Shown: in pieces, positions 7,324 to 14,640 of the stretch
How positions within the stretch are numbered: position 1 is the stretch's first letter
Layout: each line of letters begins with the position of its first letter
DNA from: UBA1737 sp964474685
Lineage (GTDB): Bacteria; Bacillota_I; Bacilli_A; ML615J-28; CAG-313
DNA: 16,742 bases
Assembly: GCA_964474685.1 (NCBI GenBank)
Contig: CAYYTE010000027.1
Location: 1-16,742 of the forward strand
Direction of reading: 5' to 3'
Made by a program: the position numbers and the translations under genes
Notes under the pieces: model-generated
What the model was told of the DNA's origin: nothing
Database searches by the model: none
Seen by the model: the letters and a program-made list of their open reading frames with translations, nothing else

Positions 7324-7941
7324 TTATATAATATTTCTTATCTTCAAACATTCAAACATTTGTTCTAACGCCAATCTTCTATGAGAGATTTGATTCTTTA
7401 TCTCTGAATTCAATTCAGCCAAAGTTTTATTATACGATTTTAAATAGAAAATAGGATCATAACCAAATCCATTCTGTCCTTTCGGATACGATTGAATTGT
7501 TCCCTCTAATGCTCCAGATGCATAGATGAAATCATTTCCATCATAATAACAAACCGTACACAAAAACTTTGCCTTTTTATCTACTACTTGTTGAATATTT
7601 TTTAGTAACAATGAAACATTATCACTATCCGTAGCATTCCTACCTTCCTTGGATGCATACCTTGCGCTAAACACTCCTGGAGCATTGTTTAACCCCGAAC
7701 AAACCAAACCCGAATCGTCCGCAAGTACAGGAATTTTAAATAGTTCATAGTAATATTTTGCTTTAATCGTTGCATTCTCTTTAAAAGTAGACCCTGATTC
7801 AATCGGTTCTATCACTTCATTGAAGTCTTTTAAAGTAAGAAATTGTACCATACTCTTTTCATTTATATTTTTTGCAATCTCAACTAATTCGCTTAATTTA
7901 TTTTGATTATGTGTTGCAAAAAGAATTTTCGTAATTGACAT
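7324..7941 (-). CDS. rdgB: XTP/dITP diphosphatase (HAM1/RdgB family)
   Basis: A 205-residue house-cleaning pyrophosphatase that hydrolyses XTP, ITP and dITP to the monophosphates, keeping deaminated purines out of DNA and RNA. Family motifs: ILFATHNQNK at 6-15 (T10, N12, K15), ADDSGL at 74-79 with the catalytic/metal aspartates D75/D76, NAPGVFSARY (86-95), GFGYDPIF (158-165) and SHRRLAL (186-192). Length is typical. AGAGGTG lies 5 nt before ATG 7941. The ribosome site overlaps a perfect 16-bp palindrome. It is divergent from the CPBP protease gene. I see no convincing -35/-10 pair for it. Confidence 0.95.
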   Translation of the reverse strand: MSITKILFATHNQNKLSELVEIAKNINEKSMVQFLTLKDFNEVIEPIESGSTFKENATIKAKYYYELFKIPVLADDSGLVCSGLNNAPGVFSARYASKEGRNATDSDNVSLLLKNIQQVVDKKAKFLCTVCYYDGNDFIYASGALEGTIQSYPKGQNGFGYDPIFYLKSYNKTLAELNSEIKNQISHRRLALEQMFECLKIRNII

Positions 7942-7950
7942 ATCATCACC

Positions 7951-7966
7951 TCTTTAATATTAAAGA
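7951..7966. promoter_or_regulatory. 16-bp perfect palindrome upstream of rdgB
   Basis: TCTTTAATATTAAAGA reads the same on both strands and ends in the rdgB ribosome site (AAAGAGGTG on the minus strand). It lies between rdgB and the CPBP gene. It could be an operator or an RNA hairpin hiding the ribosome site; its AT content also allows chance. Confidence 0.35.
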
Positions 7967-7995
7967 ATAATTTAATGGTAATTTGAGAAATAATT

Positions 7996-8004
7996 TGATA
8001 TACT
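7996..8004 (+). promoter_or_regulatory. Extended -10 promoter of the CPBP protease gene
   Basis: TGATATACT matches the extended -10 form (TG, one base, TATACT at 7999-8004). The -35 position holds only TGGTAA (7976-7981), a weak match. The RNA would start about 24 bases before ATG 8035. Confidence 0.55.
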
Positions 8005-8034
8005 ATGAATAATATAATCATTTATGGAGGCATT

Positions 8035-8856
8035 ATGAACCAAACTAATAATCAATTAGACAATCGTGTCGATAAAAACATTGCAATCCGCAACATCTTC
8101 TTTTATATAATCATCTTTTTTGTTGCTAGTAGCGCTTTATCCGTTTTTTTTATAAACATCTATTCCCTTATTAAAGGAATTCCTTATTCAACACTCTCAA
8201 ACCCTGATACAGATGAATATCAAACTATGAGTATCATACTAAACCCCATACTCCAAATCAGTGTCTATCTATTGCTTGCGGCTGTAATTGGTTTAAATTC
8301 AAAAAAATGGTTAGTTGAAGATAGCAATGGATTATTTAAGAACCGAGATAAATATGTTGGTTGGGCTGTTATTGGAATGGTTTTGCTGTATGCGGTAAAC
8401 ATATTATTTTCAATTTTCTTTACAAATGTACTCCATATAACCGATAGTTCAGATAATCAAGCAGCCATTGTATCCATGTTACAAACAATACCTGGAATAC
8501 TTTGTATGGGAATCTTTACCGTATTCTTAGCTCCTATGGTAGAAGAGTTAATCTTTCGAAGAAGTGTTTTTACATTTTTCAAAAATAAGAATGTTGCGGT
8601 TATAATATCCGCATTAATCTTCGGTTTTATTCATGTAAGCAGTGCTTGTTTTACGGATTTAATTGGTATTATGCAAAATACTGTAACTTTTAAAACTCTT
8701 TTAATTGATTTTAGTTACATATTAATCTATGGATCCATGGGTCTCATTCTATCTTTACTCTATAAAAAAACAAACAATATTTACCCTGTAATAATGGCTC
8801 ATTCCCTAAATAACCTATTATCCTTTATATTTTCATTAATTGCTTTACTTGCTTAA
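8035..8856 (+). CDS. CPBP family intramembrane glutamic endopeptidase (CAAX/Abi type)
   Basis: A 273-residue membrane protease-like protein with about seven hydrophobic segments, the first at 20-42. The three family motifs are intact: EELIFRR (E170, E171, R175), FGFIH (F196, H200) and HSLNN (H256, N260). Relatives cleave prenylated proteins or act in bacteriocin maturation or self-immunity; the substrate here is unknown. GGAGG at 8026-8030, 4 nt before ATG 8035, decides the start; the earlier in-frame ATG at 8005 lies in the promoter and lacks a ribosome site. It is a lone plus-strand gene, and I see no bacteriocin precursor nearby. Confidence 0.88.
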   Translation: MNQTNNQLDNRVDKNIAIRNIFFYIIIFFVASSALSVFFINIYSLIKGIPYSTLSNPDTDEYQTMSIILNPILQISVYLLLAAVIGLNSKKWLVEDSNGLFKNRDKYVGWAVIGMVLLYAVNILFSIFFTNVLHITDSSDNQAAIVSMLQTIPGILCMGIFTVFLAPMVEELIFRRSVFTFFKNKNVAVIISALIFGFIHVSSACFTDLIGIMQNTVTFKTLLIDFSYILIYGSMGLILSLLYKKTNNIYPVIMAHSLNNLLSFIFSLIALLA

Positions 8857-8865
8857 CAATATTTT

Positions 8866-8898
8866 AAAAAAGATTCATATTAATTTATGAATCTTTTT
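8866..8898. terminator. Bidirectional terminator between CPBP gene and HU
   Basis: AGATTCAT (8871-8878) pairs with ATGAATCT (8887-8894), with an A-run before and a T-run after, so it works for both converging genes. The last codons and stop of the HU gene lie inside it. Confidence 0.85.
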
Positions 8899-9172
8899 CT
8901 ATTTTCAACATATCTTTTAATTTTTTACTTGCGCTGAATCGAATTTTGTAATTTCCTTCAATCTTTAAAGGCTCCCCAGTAGATGGGTTCACCCCATTAT
9001 AAGATTCTTGGTAATACTTTTCAAATGTTCCAAAGCCACTAATTACAACTTTATCTTCATTTTGTAAAGCTATGGCAATTTCAGAAAAAACTTGAGTTAC
9101 CAAAGTATCGATTTGTACATAATTCAAATCGTTGGATTGATGGATTCGATGCGTCATTTCGCTTTTTGTCAT
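8885..9172 (-). CDS. Divergent HU-family DNA-binding protein
   Basis: A 95-residue histone-like protein of the HU/IHF fold: helical N-terminus (1-40), then VVISGFGTF (42-50) and the beta-arm with NPSTGEPL (62-69), ending in KKLKDML (83-89). The arm keeps the intercalating proline (P63), but the arginines normally spaced through the arm are missing: the stretch EKYYQESYNGVNP carries Tyr, Gln, Tyr and Val at places where HU has Arg. DNA binding may therefore be weak or of different specificity, and a second, standard HU may exist elsewhere. The ribosome site AAGGAAGTG is close upstream. Monocistronic, with a strong promoter. Confidence 0.9.
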   Translation of the reverse strand: MTKSEMTHRIHQSNDLNYVQIDTLVTQVFSEIAIALQNEDKVVISGFGTFEKYYQESYNGVNPSTGEPLKIEGNYKIRFSASKKLKDMLKIEKDS

Positions 9173-9192
9173 AGTATCACTTCCTTGAATAT

Positions 9193-9221
9193 ATTATAAC
9201 ATCTTTTAAAATGGTTGTAAA
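9193..9221 (-). promoter_or_regulatory. Sigma-A promoter of the HU gene
   Basis: Minus strand: TTTACA (9221-9216), a 17-nt spacer, and a perfect TATAAT (9198-9193). The stretch 9222-9330 upstream holds nothing else I can name. Confidence 0.8.
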
Positions 9222-9330
9222 GTAAAATAGCATTTTTTATAGATTTTACTTATATTTTTCTAATAATAAAGATAAATATGACTAAAATTAAGAAAAAACA
9301 TTTGTTTAACAATTATTTCACTCTTATTTC

Positions 9331-9359
9331 ATAAAAAAAACTATCAATGAAATGATAGT
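9331..9359 (-). terminator. Terminator of the DUF402 phosphatase gene
   Basis: Minus strand: ACTATCA (9359-9353), a 6-nt loop, TGATAGT (9346-9340), then a run of eight T. Confidence 0.8.
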
Positions 9360-9383
9360 CTTCCGAACTATGAAGGTTCAATA

Positions 9384-9917
9384 TTATTTCTTATGATTTC
9401 TGGGTTTTAACTGATCACAATACTTCTTATAATCCTCCCAAACCGATTCTTCATCAAAGGGAGCAACTTTTTTATCAATCTTTTTAAGTAATACTTGTAA
9501 CTCATTTTCCACTATATTGACAATATCTTTCGAATAATTGTAATCAATTTGATTGAATTCAAACTCATCTCTATCCAAAATAATCTTATCTCCACTTGGA
9601 AATACTTTGACATCTAAATCATAATCCACATATTTCACACCTTCAGAATCCAACACATACGGTGAACTCAAATTGCAATAATAATAAATAGCGTTGTTTC
9701 GAAGCATACAAACGATATTAAACCAATATTTCTTATAGAAGTAACATATTGCGGGTTCCTTGGTTTTCCATCTTCTTCCATCACCATCAATTACACTAGT
9801 GTGGTCATTTACTACAACAATCATATCACTCGTTTGACGTAATACAAAGGCATATTGCCAAACGCGATGAAGTACACCATCATGTTTATAACTAATAATC
9901 TCTATTTTGTTATTCAC
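9384..9917 (-). CDS. Nucleoside tri-/diphosphate phosphatase (DUF402, Ntdp/YgaC)
   Basis: A 177-residue DUF402 protein closely matching the S. aureus Ntdp / B. subtilis YgaC pattern: ISYKHDGVLHRVW (8-20), VVNDHT (35-40), DGRRWKTKEPAICYF (46-60), YWFNIVCM (64-71), YYYCNLSSPYV (78-88), then the acidic metal-binding run YVDYDLDVKVFPSG (96-109). The characterised S. aureus enzyme hydrolyses nucleoside tri- and diphosphates with divalent metal; activity here is inferred from similarity. The start is GTG 9917, with AAGGA 7 nt upstream; no in-frame ATG competes. Its acidic/aromatic surface and lack of membrane segments fit a cytoplasmic enzyme. Single gene with its own promoter and terminator. Confidence 0.88.
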   Translation of the reverse strand: MNNKIEIISYKHDGVLHRVWQYAFVLRQTSDMIVVVNDHTSVIDGDGRRWKTKEPAICYFYKKYWFNIVCMLRNNAIYYYCNLSSPYVLDSEGVKYVDYDLDVKVFPSGDKIILDRDEFEFNQIDYNYSKDIVNIVENELQVLLKKIDKKVAPFDEESVWEDYKKYCDQLKPRNHKK

Positions 9918-9943
9918 ACGAATTTCCTTCTTTCCTCGTAATT

Positions 9944-9952
9944 ATTATATCA
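9944..9952 (-). promoter_or_regulatory. Extended -10 promoter of the DUF402 gene
   Basis: TGATATAAT on the minus strand (9952-9944) is an extended -10. The -35 position is T-rich without a good match. The RNA would start about 20 bases before the GTG. Confidence 0.6.
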
Positions 9953-9990
9953 AATTATATTTGAAATAAAAAGAAATAAGCCTTAAATAT

Positions 9991-10025
9991 TCAAAAAAAC
10001 TGACTTCTTTTTACAAGAAATCAGT
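9991..10025 (-). terminator. Terminator of the Fic gene
   Basis: Minus strand: ACTGATTTCTT (10025-10015) pairs with AAGAAGTCAGT (10009-9999) over a 5-nt loop, followed by seven T. One U-G pair exists only in the minus-strand RNA. Confidence 0.88.
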
Positions 10026-10036
10026 GGGTGTAAGGA

Positions 10037-10792
10037 TTATTCACTTTCGCGATCAGCTTTGGCCATTTCAATCAATTCAATTAAACGATCATATTCATGG
10101 TTTAATAAATCTTCTAAGAAGTGAATAAATGGTTTCATATCTTTATCAATTTTAAAACTTTCCAGTGTAGAAAAATACTCTAAACGACGACTTGCGGGAA
10201 TAATGATAGGAGTATAACCTCTTCGAATTAAACCATAGTTTAAAACGATTCGAGCACATCTTCCATTCCCATCTAAGAAAGGATGAACCTTACATAATTG
10301 TAAATGCATAAATGCCACTTGTTCCATAGGAGATAATGAATCATCTTGAATCTCAGAAAAGTACTTATTCATTTTATCATATACTTTTACATAATCACAA
10401 GGTACATGATTAGAACCATGAATCGTAATATTAACGAGTCGATACATTCCTCCCGCAGGAAGAATATCCTTAACAATTTGAGCATGAATGTCTTTTAAAA
10501 ATGCTTCATTTAATGGTGGAACATTGTCTTTATGACAAGTTACATAAGTCAACATATCTTGATATGCGGTAAAGTTATTAATGATGTTTCTTTTTTGAAT
10601 CTCTGGTAAATCCGTTTTACAATTACGAACCGTTAAAACAACTTCTTGTAAATGTGGATTATGACCACTTTCCATACCAACAGAGTTTTTTGTAAAAACA
10701 CAAGCAAAATTAAATAAGAAATCTTGGAGTTTTGATTTTGGAACAAGTCCTAAATTTGTTTGAACGTATATTTTCTTTTCTTCTAAATTCAT
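10037..10792 (-). CDS. Fic-domain protein, probable AMPylase
   Basis: A 251-residue Fic/DOC protein. The active-site motif is complete: HPFLDGNGRCAR (170-181), with catalytic H170 and the phosphate-binding loop. The upstream flap ITIHGSNHVP (122-131) aligns target side chains. Family members usually transfer AMP (or another nucleotide) to a hydroxyl of a target protein. The N-terminal region contains SVGMES (37-42), in place of the class II inhibitory motif S/TxxxE(G/N); E41 is kept, but the following residue is Ser. ATG 10792 has AAAGGAG 8 nt upstream; the upstream ATG at 10822 lies before the promoter's RNA start. The gene has its own promoter and terminator and no visible antitoxin gene, so it is probably self-inhibited. 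The target is unknown. Confidence 0.9.
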   Translation of the reverse strand: MNLEEKKIYVQTNLGLVPKSKLQDFLFNFACVFTKNSVGMESGHNPHLQEVVLTVRNCKTDLPEIQKRNIINNFTAYQDMLTYVTCHKDNVPPLNEAFLKDIHAQIVKDILPAGGMYRLVNITIHGSNHVPCDYVKVYDKMNKYFSEIQDDSLSPMEQVAFMHLQLCKVHPFLDGNGRCARIVLNYGLIRRGYTPIIIPASRRLEYFSTLESFKIDKDMKPFIHFLEDLLNHEYDRLIELIEMAKADRESE

Positions 10793-10812
10793 TGAACCAT
10801 CTCCTTTGTTAA

Positions 10813-10841
10813 AGTATAACATAAATCAAATAAGAAATCAA
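10813..10841 (-). promoter_or_regulatory. Sigma-A promoter of the Fic gene
   Basis: Minus strand: TTGATT (10841-10836), a 17-nt spacer, TATACT (10818-10813). The -35 box overlaps the stop codon of the thioredoxin-like gene, so Fic can be made independently of mutS2. Confidence 0.8.
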
Positions 10842-11158
10842 TTGCTTTTATCAATATTTACCTTAAATAAATCATCTAATTCTTCATAGGATAAATATCC
10901 CGCATGATGCCAAATTACTTTATCTTTATGAATAAGTAGTAAGGTCGGAACACTGTTAATTTCAAATTGCTTTGAAAACCAAGAAACAGAATCCATATTA
11001 AAATATACAAACTCAACATTGGTATAAATTTCTTCTAGTTCTTCTAATAATGGTCGAATCATCTTACAATGAGGACACCAAGTAGAGTAAATTTCAACAA
11101 ATAGATAATCCGAAGTATATTGTTCTAGAAAGTATTTTGTAATTTCTTCTATTTTCAT
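10838..11158 (-). CDS. Thioredoxin-fold protein with CPHC active site
   Basis: A 106-residue single-domain thioredoxin-like protein without signal peptide, so cytoplasmic. The redox site is W27-C28-P29-H30-C31, followed by a conserved basic/proline stretch (KMIRP), and the cis-proline is P71 in SVPT. CPHC is the DsbA-type dipeptide, more oxidising than the CGPC of ordinary thioredoxin, so a role other than bulk reduction is possible. The start is 2 nt after the mutS2 stop and has no Shine-Dalgarno sequence, so translation must be coupled to mutS2. There is no clear terminator before the Fic gene. Substrates are unknown. Confidence 0.85.
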   Translation of the reverse strand: MKIEEITKYFLEQYTSDYLFVEIYSTWCPHCKMIRPLLEELEEIYTNVEFVYFNMDSVSWFSKQFEINSVPTLLLIHKDKVIWHHAGYLSYEELDDLFKVNIDKSN

Positions 11159-11160
11159 AC

Positions 11161-13506
11161 TTATTTAAGTACAACCACAGTTGCACCTAAACCTCCCTCC
11201 CCCATTCCTCCGTAGCGAAAGGAATCTATATATTTACTATTTCTACAATAATCTTGAACAAGTTCACGAATAACGCCACTACCAAAACCATGAATAATTG
11301 TTACTTGTTTTACATTTGTTAATAACAAATCATCAAAATACTTATTTAGTTTATCTTTTGCTTCTTCAAAACGACAACCTCTTAAATCTAGTGATAAAGA
11401 AATTGAGGAAGTTTTTTGAAAACTCGTTTGGTTCATACTAGTATCCTTTAATATCGGGGCTTTATCGATTAGTTTTAACTCTTTTATCGGATAATCCATC
11501 TTTATATTACCAATAGATAGCGTTGCAACTCCTTTATAAATTGATTCCACTACACCATATTGATTATACGCCAAAATTAGAACATCATCCCCAGGTGCTA
11601 TTTCTCTTATATTTTGAACAGTCTTTTTTTCATTCGCTTCAAAATGAATATCATTAAACTCATTTAACATATGTTTTGCTTCAATGATTTGATGTACTTT
11701 CATAGAAGGATCTTGTTTCATTTTCATTAATGACTCAATTAAATCTTCTCCGCTCTTACGTATTTTATCAATCTTTAAATCCATTTCTTTTTGAGCATCT
11801 TTTAACATTTGTTTCTTTGTTACATCAATCATAGAAAGTTTCTTACTATATTCATCTTCTTTTTCTTGGGCATTTTTTAATTCAGTATTCAATTCTTCTT
11901 GCCGAATCGATAATTCCTGTGATTGTTTTTCCAACTTACCAATGAGCACTCGAACATCCGAATCGGATTGTATCGTATTCTTTTTTGCTTTATCAATAAT
12001 CGATTTCTTTAGTCCTAATTTTTCACTAATTGAAAAAGCATTACTGGCTCCACTTCTACCTAATATTAAATGATATGTTGGAGATAGTGTTTCTGAATTA
12101 AACTCCATTGACGCATTCGTTACATAATGGTTTTGATAAGCATACATCTTCAATTCTGAGTAATGAGTGGTTGTAATAAAAGAAACTTGATTTTCTACCC
12201 AATAATCTAAAATGGCTTTTGCCAAATTACATCCTTCCACAGGATCCGTACCAGAACCAATTTCATCCACTAATACAAGCGAGTTCGGGGTAACTTCATT
12301 AATAATTTCAACAATATTTTTCATATGTGAAGAGAATGTCGATAAATTCATTTGAATACTTTGATCATCACCTATATCACAAAACACTTGATCGAATAAC
12401 ATAATATTACTCGTTTGATCTGCGGGTATCAAAAGTCCCAAACGAACCATGATAGCAATTAAACCAATCGTCTTTAATAAGACAGTTTTTCCACCCGTAT
12501 TCGGTCCGGTAATGATAATACCATGATAATCCTTACCAAAGCAAATACTATTTGGAATTACTTTAGCAACATGTAAAAGGGGGTGTCTCGCATTCTTTAA
12601 ATCAAAGATACCATCCGTATTCACATGAGGGGCAAATCCCTCATATCTTTTTCCTAAAAGAGCTTTTGCAAAAACGAAATCTAATTTTTTAATAATGTTA
12701 AAATTCATTTTTAAACTATCCGTATTTAAAAAGCAAAAGTGAGTAAGATTAATTAATATCTCATGAATTTCTTCTTTTTCTTGTTCAAATAGTCGAACTC
12801 TTTCACTCTCTAAATTCGCAACTTCAATCGGCTCAATAAATGTAGTTTGATTGGTTGCTGAAGTATCATGAACAATTCCTGAGAATGTTCCTTTAAAATC
12901 CGACTTAACAGCTAAACAATAATGGTCATCACGAAGAGTATAATTTTGAATACTTAATTTAGAAGTATATTTATGAATGAGCGTTTGTAAAACATTTTTA
13001 ACTTTATCATCAATAGATGCAATCTTCTTTCTTATCGAACGCAACTTTACACTTGCGGAATCAAGTATATTTCCATTTTCATCCACTGATTTTACTAAAG
13101 AAGAGTATAAGGAATCAAGTTCAACAAAGGAATTAACACATTCAGTATAAAAAGGAACATCAATATGTTCTTTTTGAATCGCATAAAGAAGTCTTTCGTT
13201 TTCTTGAACAGTTTGTATCACTCTCATCGTTTCATATAAATCAAGACCTGTTAGAAGACTATCTTTTTCAATTAATCTTAGTACTGAATCATAATCACTA
13301 GAAATATAGATAGGAGCACGCTCAAAACGCATTACAATCTGTAATGCCTCACTGGTATCACTTAATTCTTTTTGAACTTCATCGATAGAGCCTAAAGGAA
13401 GTAAGTTAAGTATTTTAGTTTTATTGACTGGAAGTATAGCAAAACTTGCACATTCTTCAAGAATTGTAGGTACTTCGAGTTTGTTAAAAGAAAAAGAATT
13501 GTTCAT
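11161..13506 (-). CDS. mutS2: Endonuclease MutS2 / ribosome-rescue factor
   Basis: A 781-residue MutS2. Order: helical core/clamp region (1-280), ABC-type ATPase with Walker A GPNTGGKT (334-341) and Walker B VLVDEIGSGTDP (411-422), ABC His in TTTHYSE (446-451), long coiled coil (about 520-615), a KOW-like segment (about 634-680), and the C-terminal Smr domain (703-781) with LDLRG (706-710) and HGFGSG (739-744). The family has been linked to suppressing recombination and, in B. subtilis, to splitting collided ribosomes. All motifs are intact. ATG 13506 has GAAGGT 6 nt upstream; the earlier ATG at 13536 falls in the promoter. It leads the two-gene unit with the thioredoxin-like gene. Confidence 0.96.
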   Translation of the reverse strand: MNNSFSFNKLEVPTILEECASFAILPVNKTKILNLLPLGSIDEVQKELSDTSEALQIVMRFERAPIYISSDYDSVLRLIEKDSLLTGLDLYETMRVIQTVQENERLLYAIQKEHIDVPFYTECVNSFVELDSLYSSLVKSVDENGNILDSASVKLRSIRKKIASIDDKVKNVLQTLIHKYTSKLSIQNYTLRDDHYCLAVKSDFKGTFSGIVHDTSATNQTTFIEPIEVANLESERVRLFEQEKEEIHEILINLTHFCFLNTDSLKMNFNIIKKLDFVFAKALLGKRYEGFAPHVNTDGIFDLKNARHPLLHVAKVIPNSICFGKDYHGIIITGPNTGGKTVLLKTIGLIAIMVRLGLLIPADQTSNIMLFDQVFCDIGDDQSIQMNLSTFSSHMKNIVEIINEVTPNSLVLVDEIGSGTDPVEGCNLAKAILDYWVENQVSFITTTHYSELKMYAYQNHYVTNASMEFNSETLSPTYHLILGRSGASNAFSISEKLGLKKSIIDKAKKNTIQSDSDVRVLIGKLEKQSQELSIRQEELNTELKNAQEKEDEYSKKLSMIDVTKKQMLKDAQKEMDLKIDKIRKSGEDLIESLMKMKQDPSMKVHQIIEAKHMLNEFNDIHFEANEKKTVQNIREIAPGDDVLILAYNQYGVVESIYKGVATLSIGNIKMDYPIKELKLIDKAPILKDTSMNQTSFQKTSSISLSLDLRGCRFEEAKDKLNKYFDDLLLTNVKQVTIIHGFGSGVIRELVQDYCRNSKYIDSFRYGGMGEGGLGATVVVLK

Positions 13507-13537
13507 TTTTATACCTTCTAAATAATTAATATACACT

Positions 13538-13567
13538 ATTATAGCATTTTTTTTAAAAATGTGTTAA
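13538..13567 (-). promoter_or_regulatory. Sigma-A promoter of mutS2
   Basis: Minus strand: TTAACA (13567-13562), an 18-nt spacer, TATAAT (13543-13538). Its -35 box overlaps the -10 of the opposing rnhC promoter. Confidence 0.75.
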
Positions 13568-13570
13568 AAT
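13562..13570 (+). promoter_or_regulatory. Possible extended -10 promoter of rnhC
   Basis: TGTTAAAAT is an extended -10 (TAAAAT at 13565-13570 with TG one base before). There is no good -35. It would give a leader of about 13 nt, just enough for the ribosome site. Confidence 0.45.
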
Positions 13571-13589
13571 TGAATGAGAGGTGGCGATT

Positions 13590-14588
13590 ATGGAAATAAA
13601 TACCTTAATACATAAATTTACTGCTACACAAGATCAAATGACAAAAATGCTCAATTACTATCAAGGTTATTTAACCTATAATACGAGTACTTATATCATT
13701 GCGCGAGCAAAACTTGCAAATTGTACCATAACTTTTTATCGTACAAATGTAGTATTATTTCAAGGAAACGATTCAGTAGTTGAATATAACCGTTGGGCAA
13801 AAGAATTCGATCTTTCAATTGACACAACCGATACTCAAATGGAATACGAGAAATATTCGAATCTTTCAGCAATCGGTAGCGATGAAGTAGGGACGGGAGA
13901 TTATTTCGGTCCAATTGTAGTATGTGCTTCTTTTGTTAAAGAAGATCAAATTGAGACATTACGTCAACTGGGTGTAAAAGATTCAAAACTTTTAACCGAT
14001 CGACAAATGATTCCCCTAGCATTAAAAGTAGCGAATATCATTCCTTATTCAATTGTACTTTTACAACCAAATAAGATCAATCACTTAAAAAGTGATTATG
14101 CAAATTTAAATTTTATCAAGGCTTTTTTACATAACAAAGCAATTACTAGTATACTAAAAAAACTAGGTGATGTAAAGTATGACGCTATTTTAATTGATGA
14201 ATTCACACCAAAAGCAAAATACTTTGATTATTTAAAAGACCAAAAGGAAATTTGTCAAAACATTACCACAATACCTCATGGAGAAAAAGTTCATATGGCA
14301 ATTGCTGCATCATCCATCCTTGCACGTGCCGCATTCCTTCGAGAACTATCAAATATGACTACTGCGTATAACTTTGACTTTCTTAAAGGAGCATCTGGAG
14401 ATGTGGATCGTTGCGCTATCAGTTTTGCAAGAAGTTTCGGTTGGGATGCTCTAAAGGATGTTGCTAAAATTAAATTTGCAAATTCCACAAGAGTTTATCA
14501 ATTTCTCAAAGAAAACCCCTTACCAAAATCTAGACAAGGTCACTTTTACGAAGAGGAAGAGTATTTTACAAAAAATATTAAAAAATAG
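13590..14588 (+). CDS. rnhC: Ribonuclease HIII
   Basis: A 332-residue RNase HIII that cuts the RNA strand of RNA-DNA hybrids (R-loops, Okazaki primers). The N-terminal substrate-binding domain (DUF3378, about 1-85) distinguishes it from RNase HII. The catalytic core begins with AIGSDEVGTGDYFGP (94-108), with D98 and E99; then GVKDSKLLTD (128-137), LIDEF with D203 (201-205), and the AIAASSILARAAFL stretch (237-250). It is slightly longer than the common ~310 residues because of a charged C-terminal tail. The ATG at 13590 follows AGAGGTGG closely; the GTG at 13581 is part of that ribosome site and is rejected. It is divergent from mutS2, as is common in Bacillota. Confidence 0.95.
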   Translation: MEINTLIHKFTATQDQMTKMLNYYQGYLTYNTSTYIIARAKLANCTITFYRTNVVLFQGNDSVVEYNRWAKEFDLSIDTTDTQMEYEKYSNLSAIGSDEVGTGDYFGPIVVCASFVKEDQIETLRQLGVKDSKLLTDRQMIPLALKVANIIPYSIVLLQPNKINHLKSDYANLNFIKAFLHNKAITSILKKLGDVKYDAILIDEFTPKAKYFDYLKDQKEICQNITTIPHGEKVHMAIAASSILARAAFLRELSNMTTAYNFDFLKGASGDVDRCAISFARSFGWDALKDVAKIKFANSTRVYQFLKENPLPKSRQGHFYEEEEYFTKNIKK

Positions 14589-14640
14589 CAAAAGAGTAAT
14601 AAGCCTATTAGACTCATCTAATAGACCTATTACTCTTTTT
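14588..14640. terminator. Bidirectional terminator between rnhC and rluD
   Basis: A long two-part stem: outer arms 14590-14601 and 14628-14639, inner arms CTATTAGA (14605-14612) and TCTAATAG (14617-14624), with loop CTCA. A-run and T-run flank it, so it serves both converging genes. The rluD stop codon lies in the outer arm. Confidence 0.9.

Noticed and set aside
8035..8856. CPBP protein as bacteriocin immunity gene
   Set aside because: No double-glycine leader peptide or transporter nearby; the neighbours are housekeeping genes.
9199..9330. Small RNA gene or tRNA in the HU-DUF402 gap
   Set aside because: No stable stem set, no tRNA-like arms, only the HU promoter and the DUF402 terminator at the ends.
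9278..9334. 18-codon ORF (MTKIKKK...) in the gap upstream of HU
   Set aside because: Weak or absent ribosome site, no promoter, and it could arise by chance in AT-rich DNA.
10037..11158. Fic plus thioredoxin-like gene as a toxin-antitoxin pair
   Set aside because: The neighbour is a clear thioredoxin fold coupled to mutS2, and Fic has its own promoter; no antitoxin-like helix protein is present.
13581..13589. GTG start of rnhC three codons upstream
   Set aside because: The GTG is part of the AGAGGTGG ribosome site; ATG 13590 fits the spacing.
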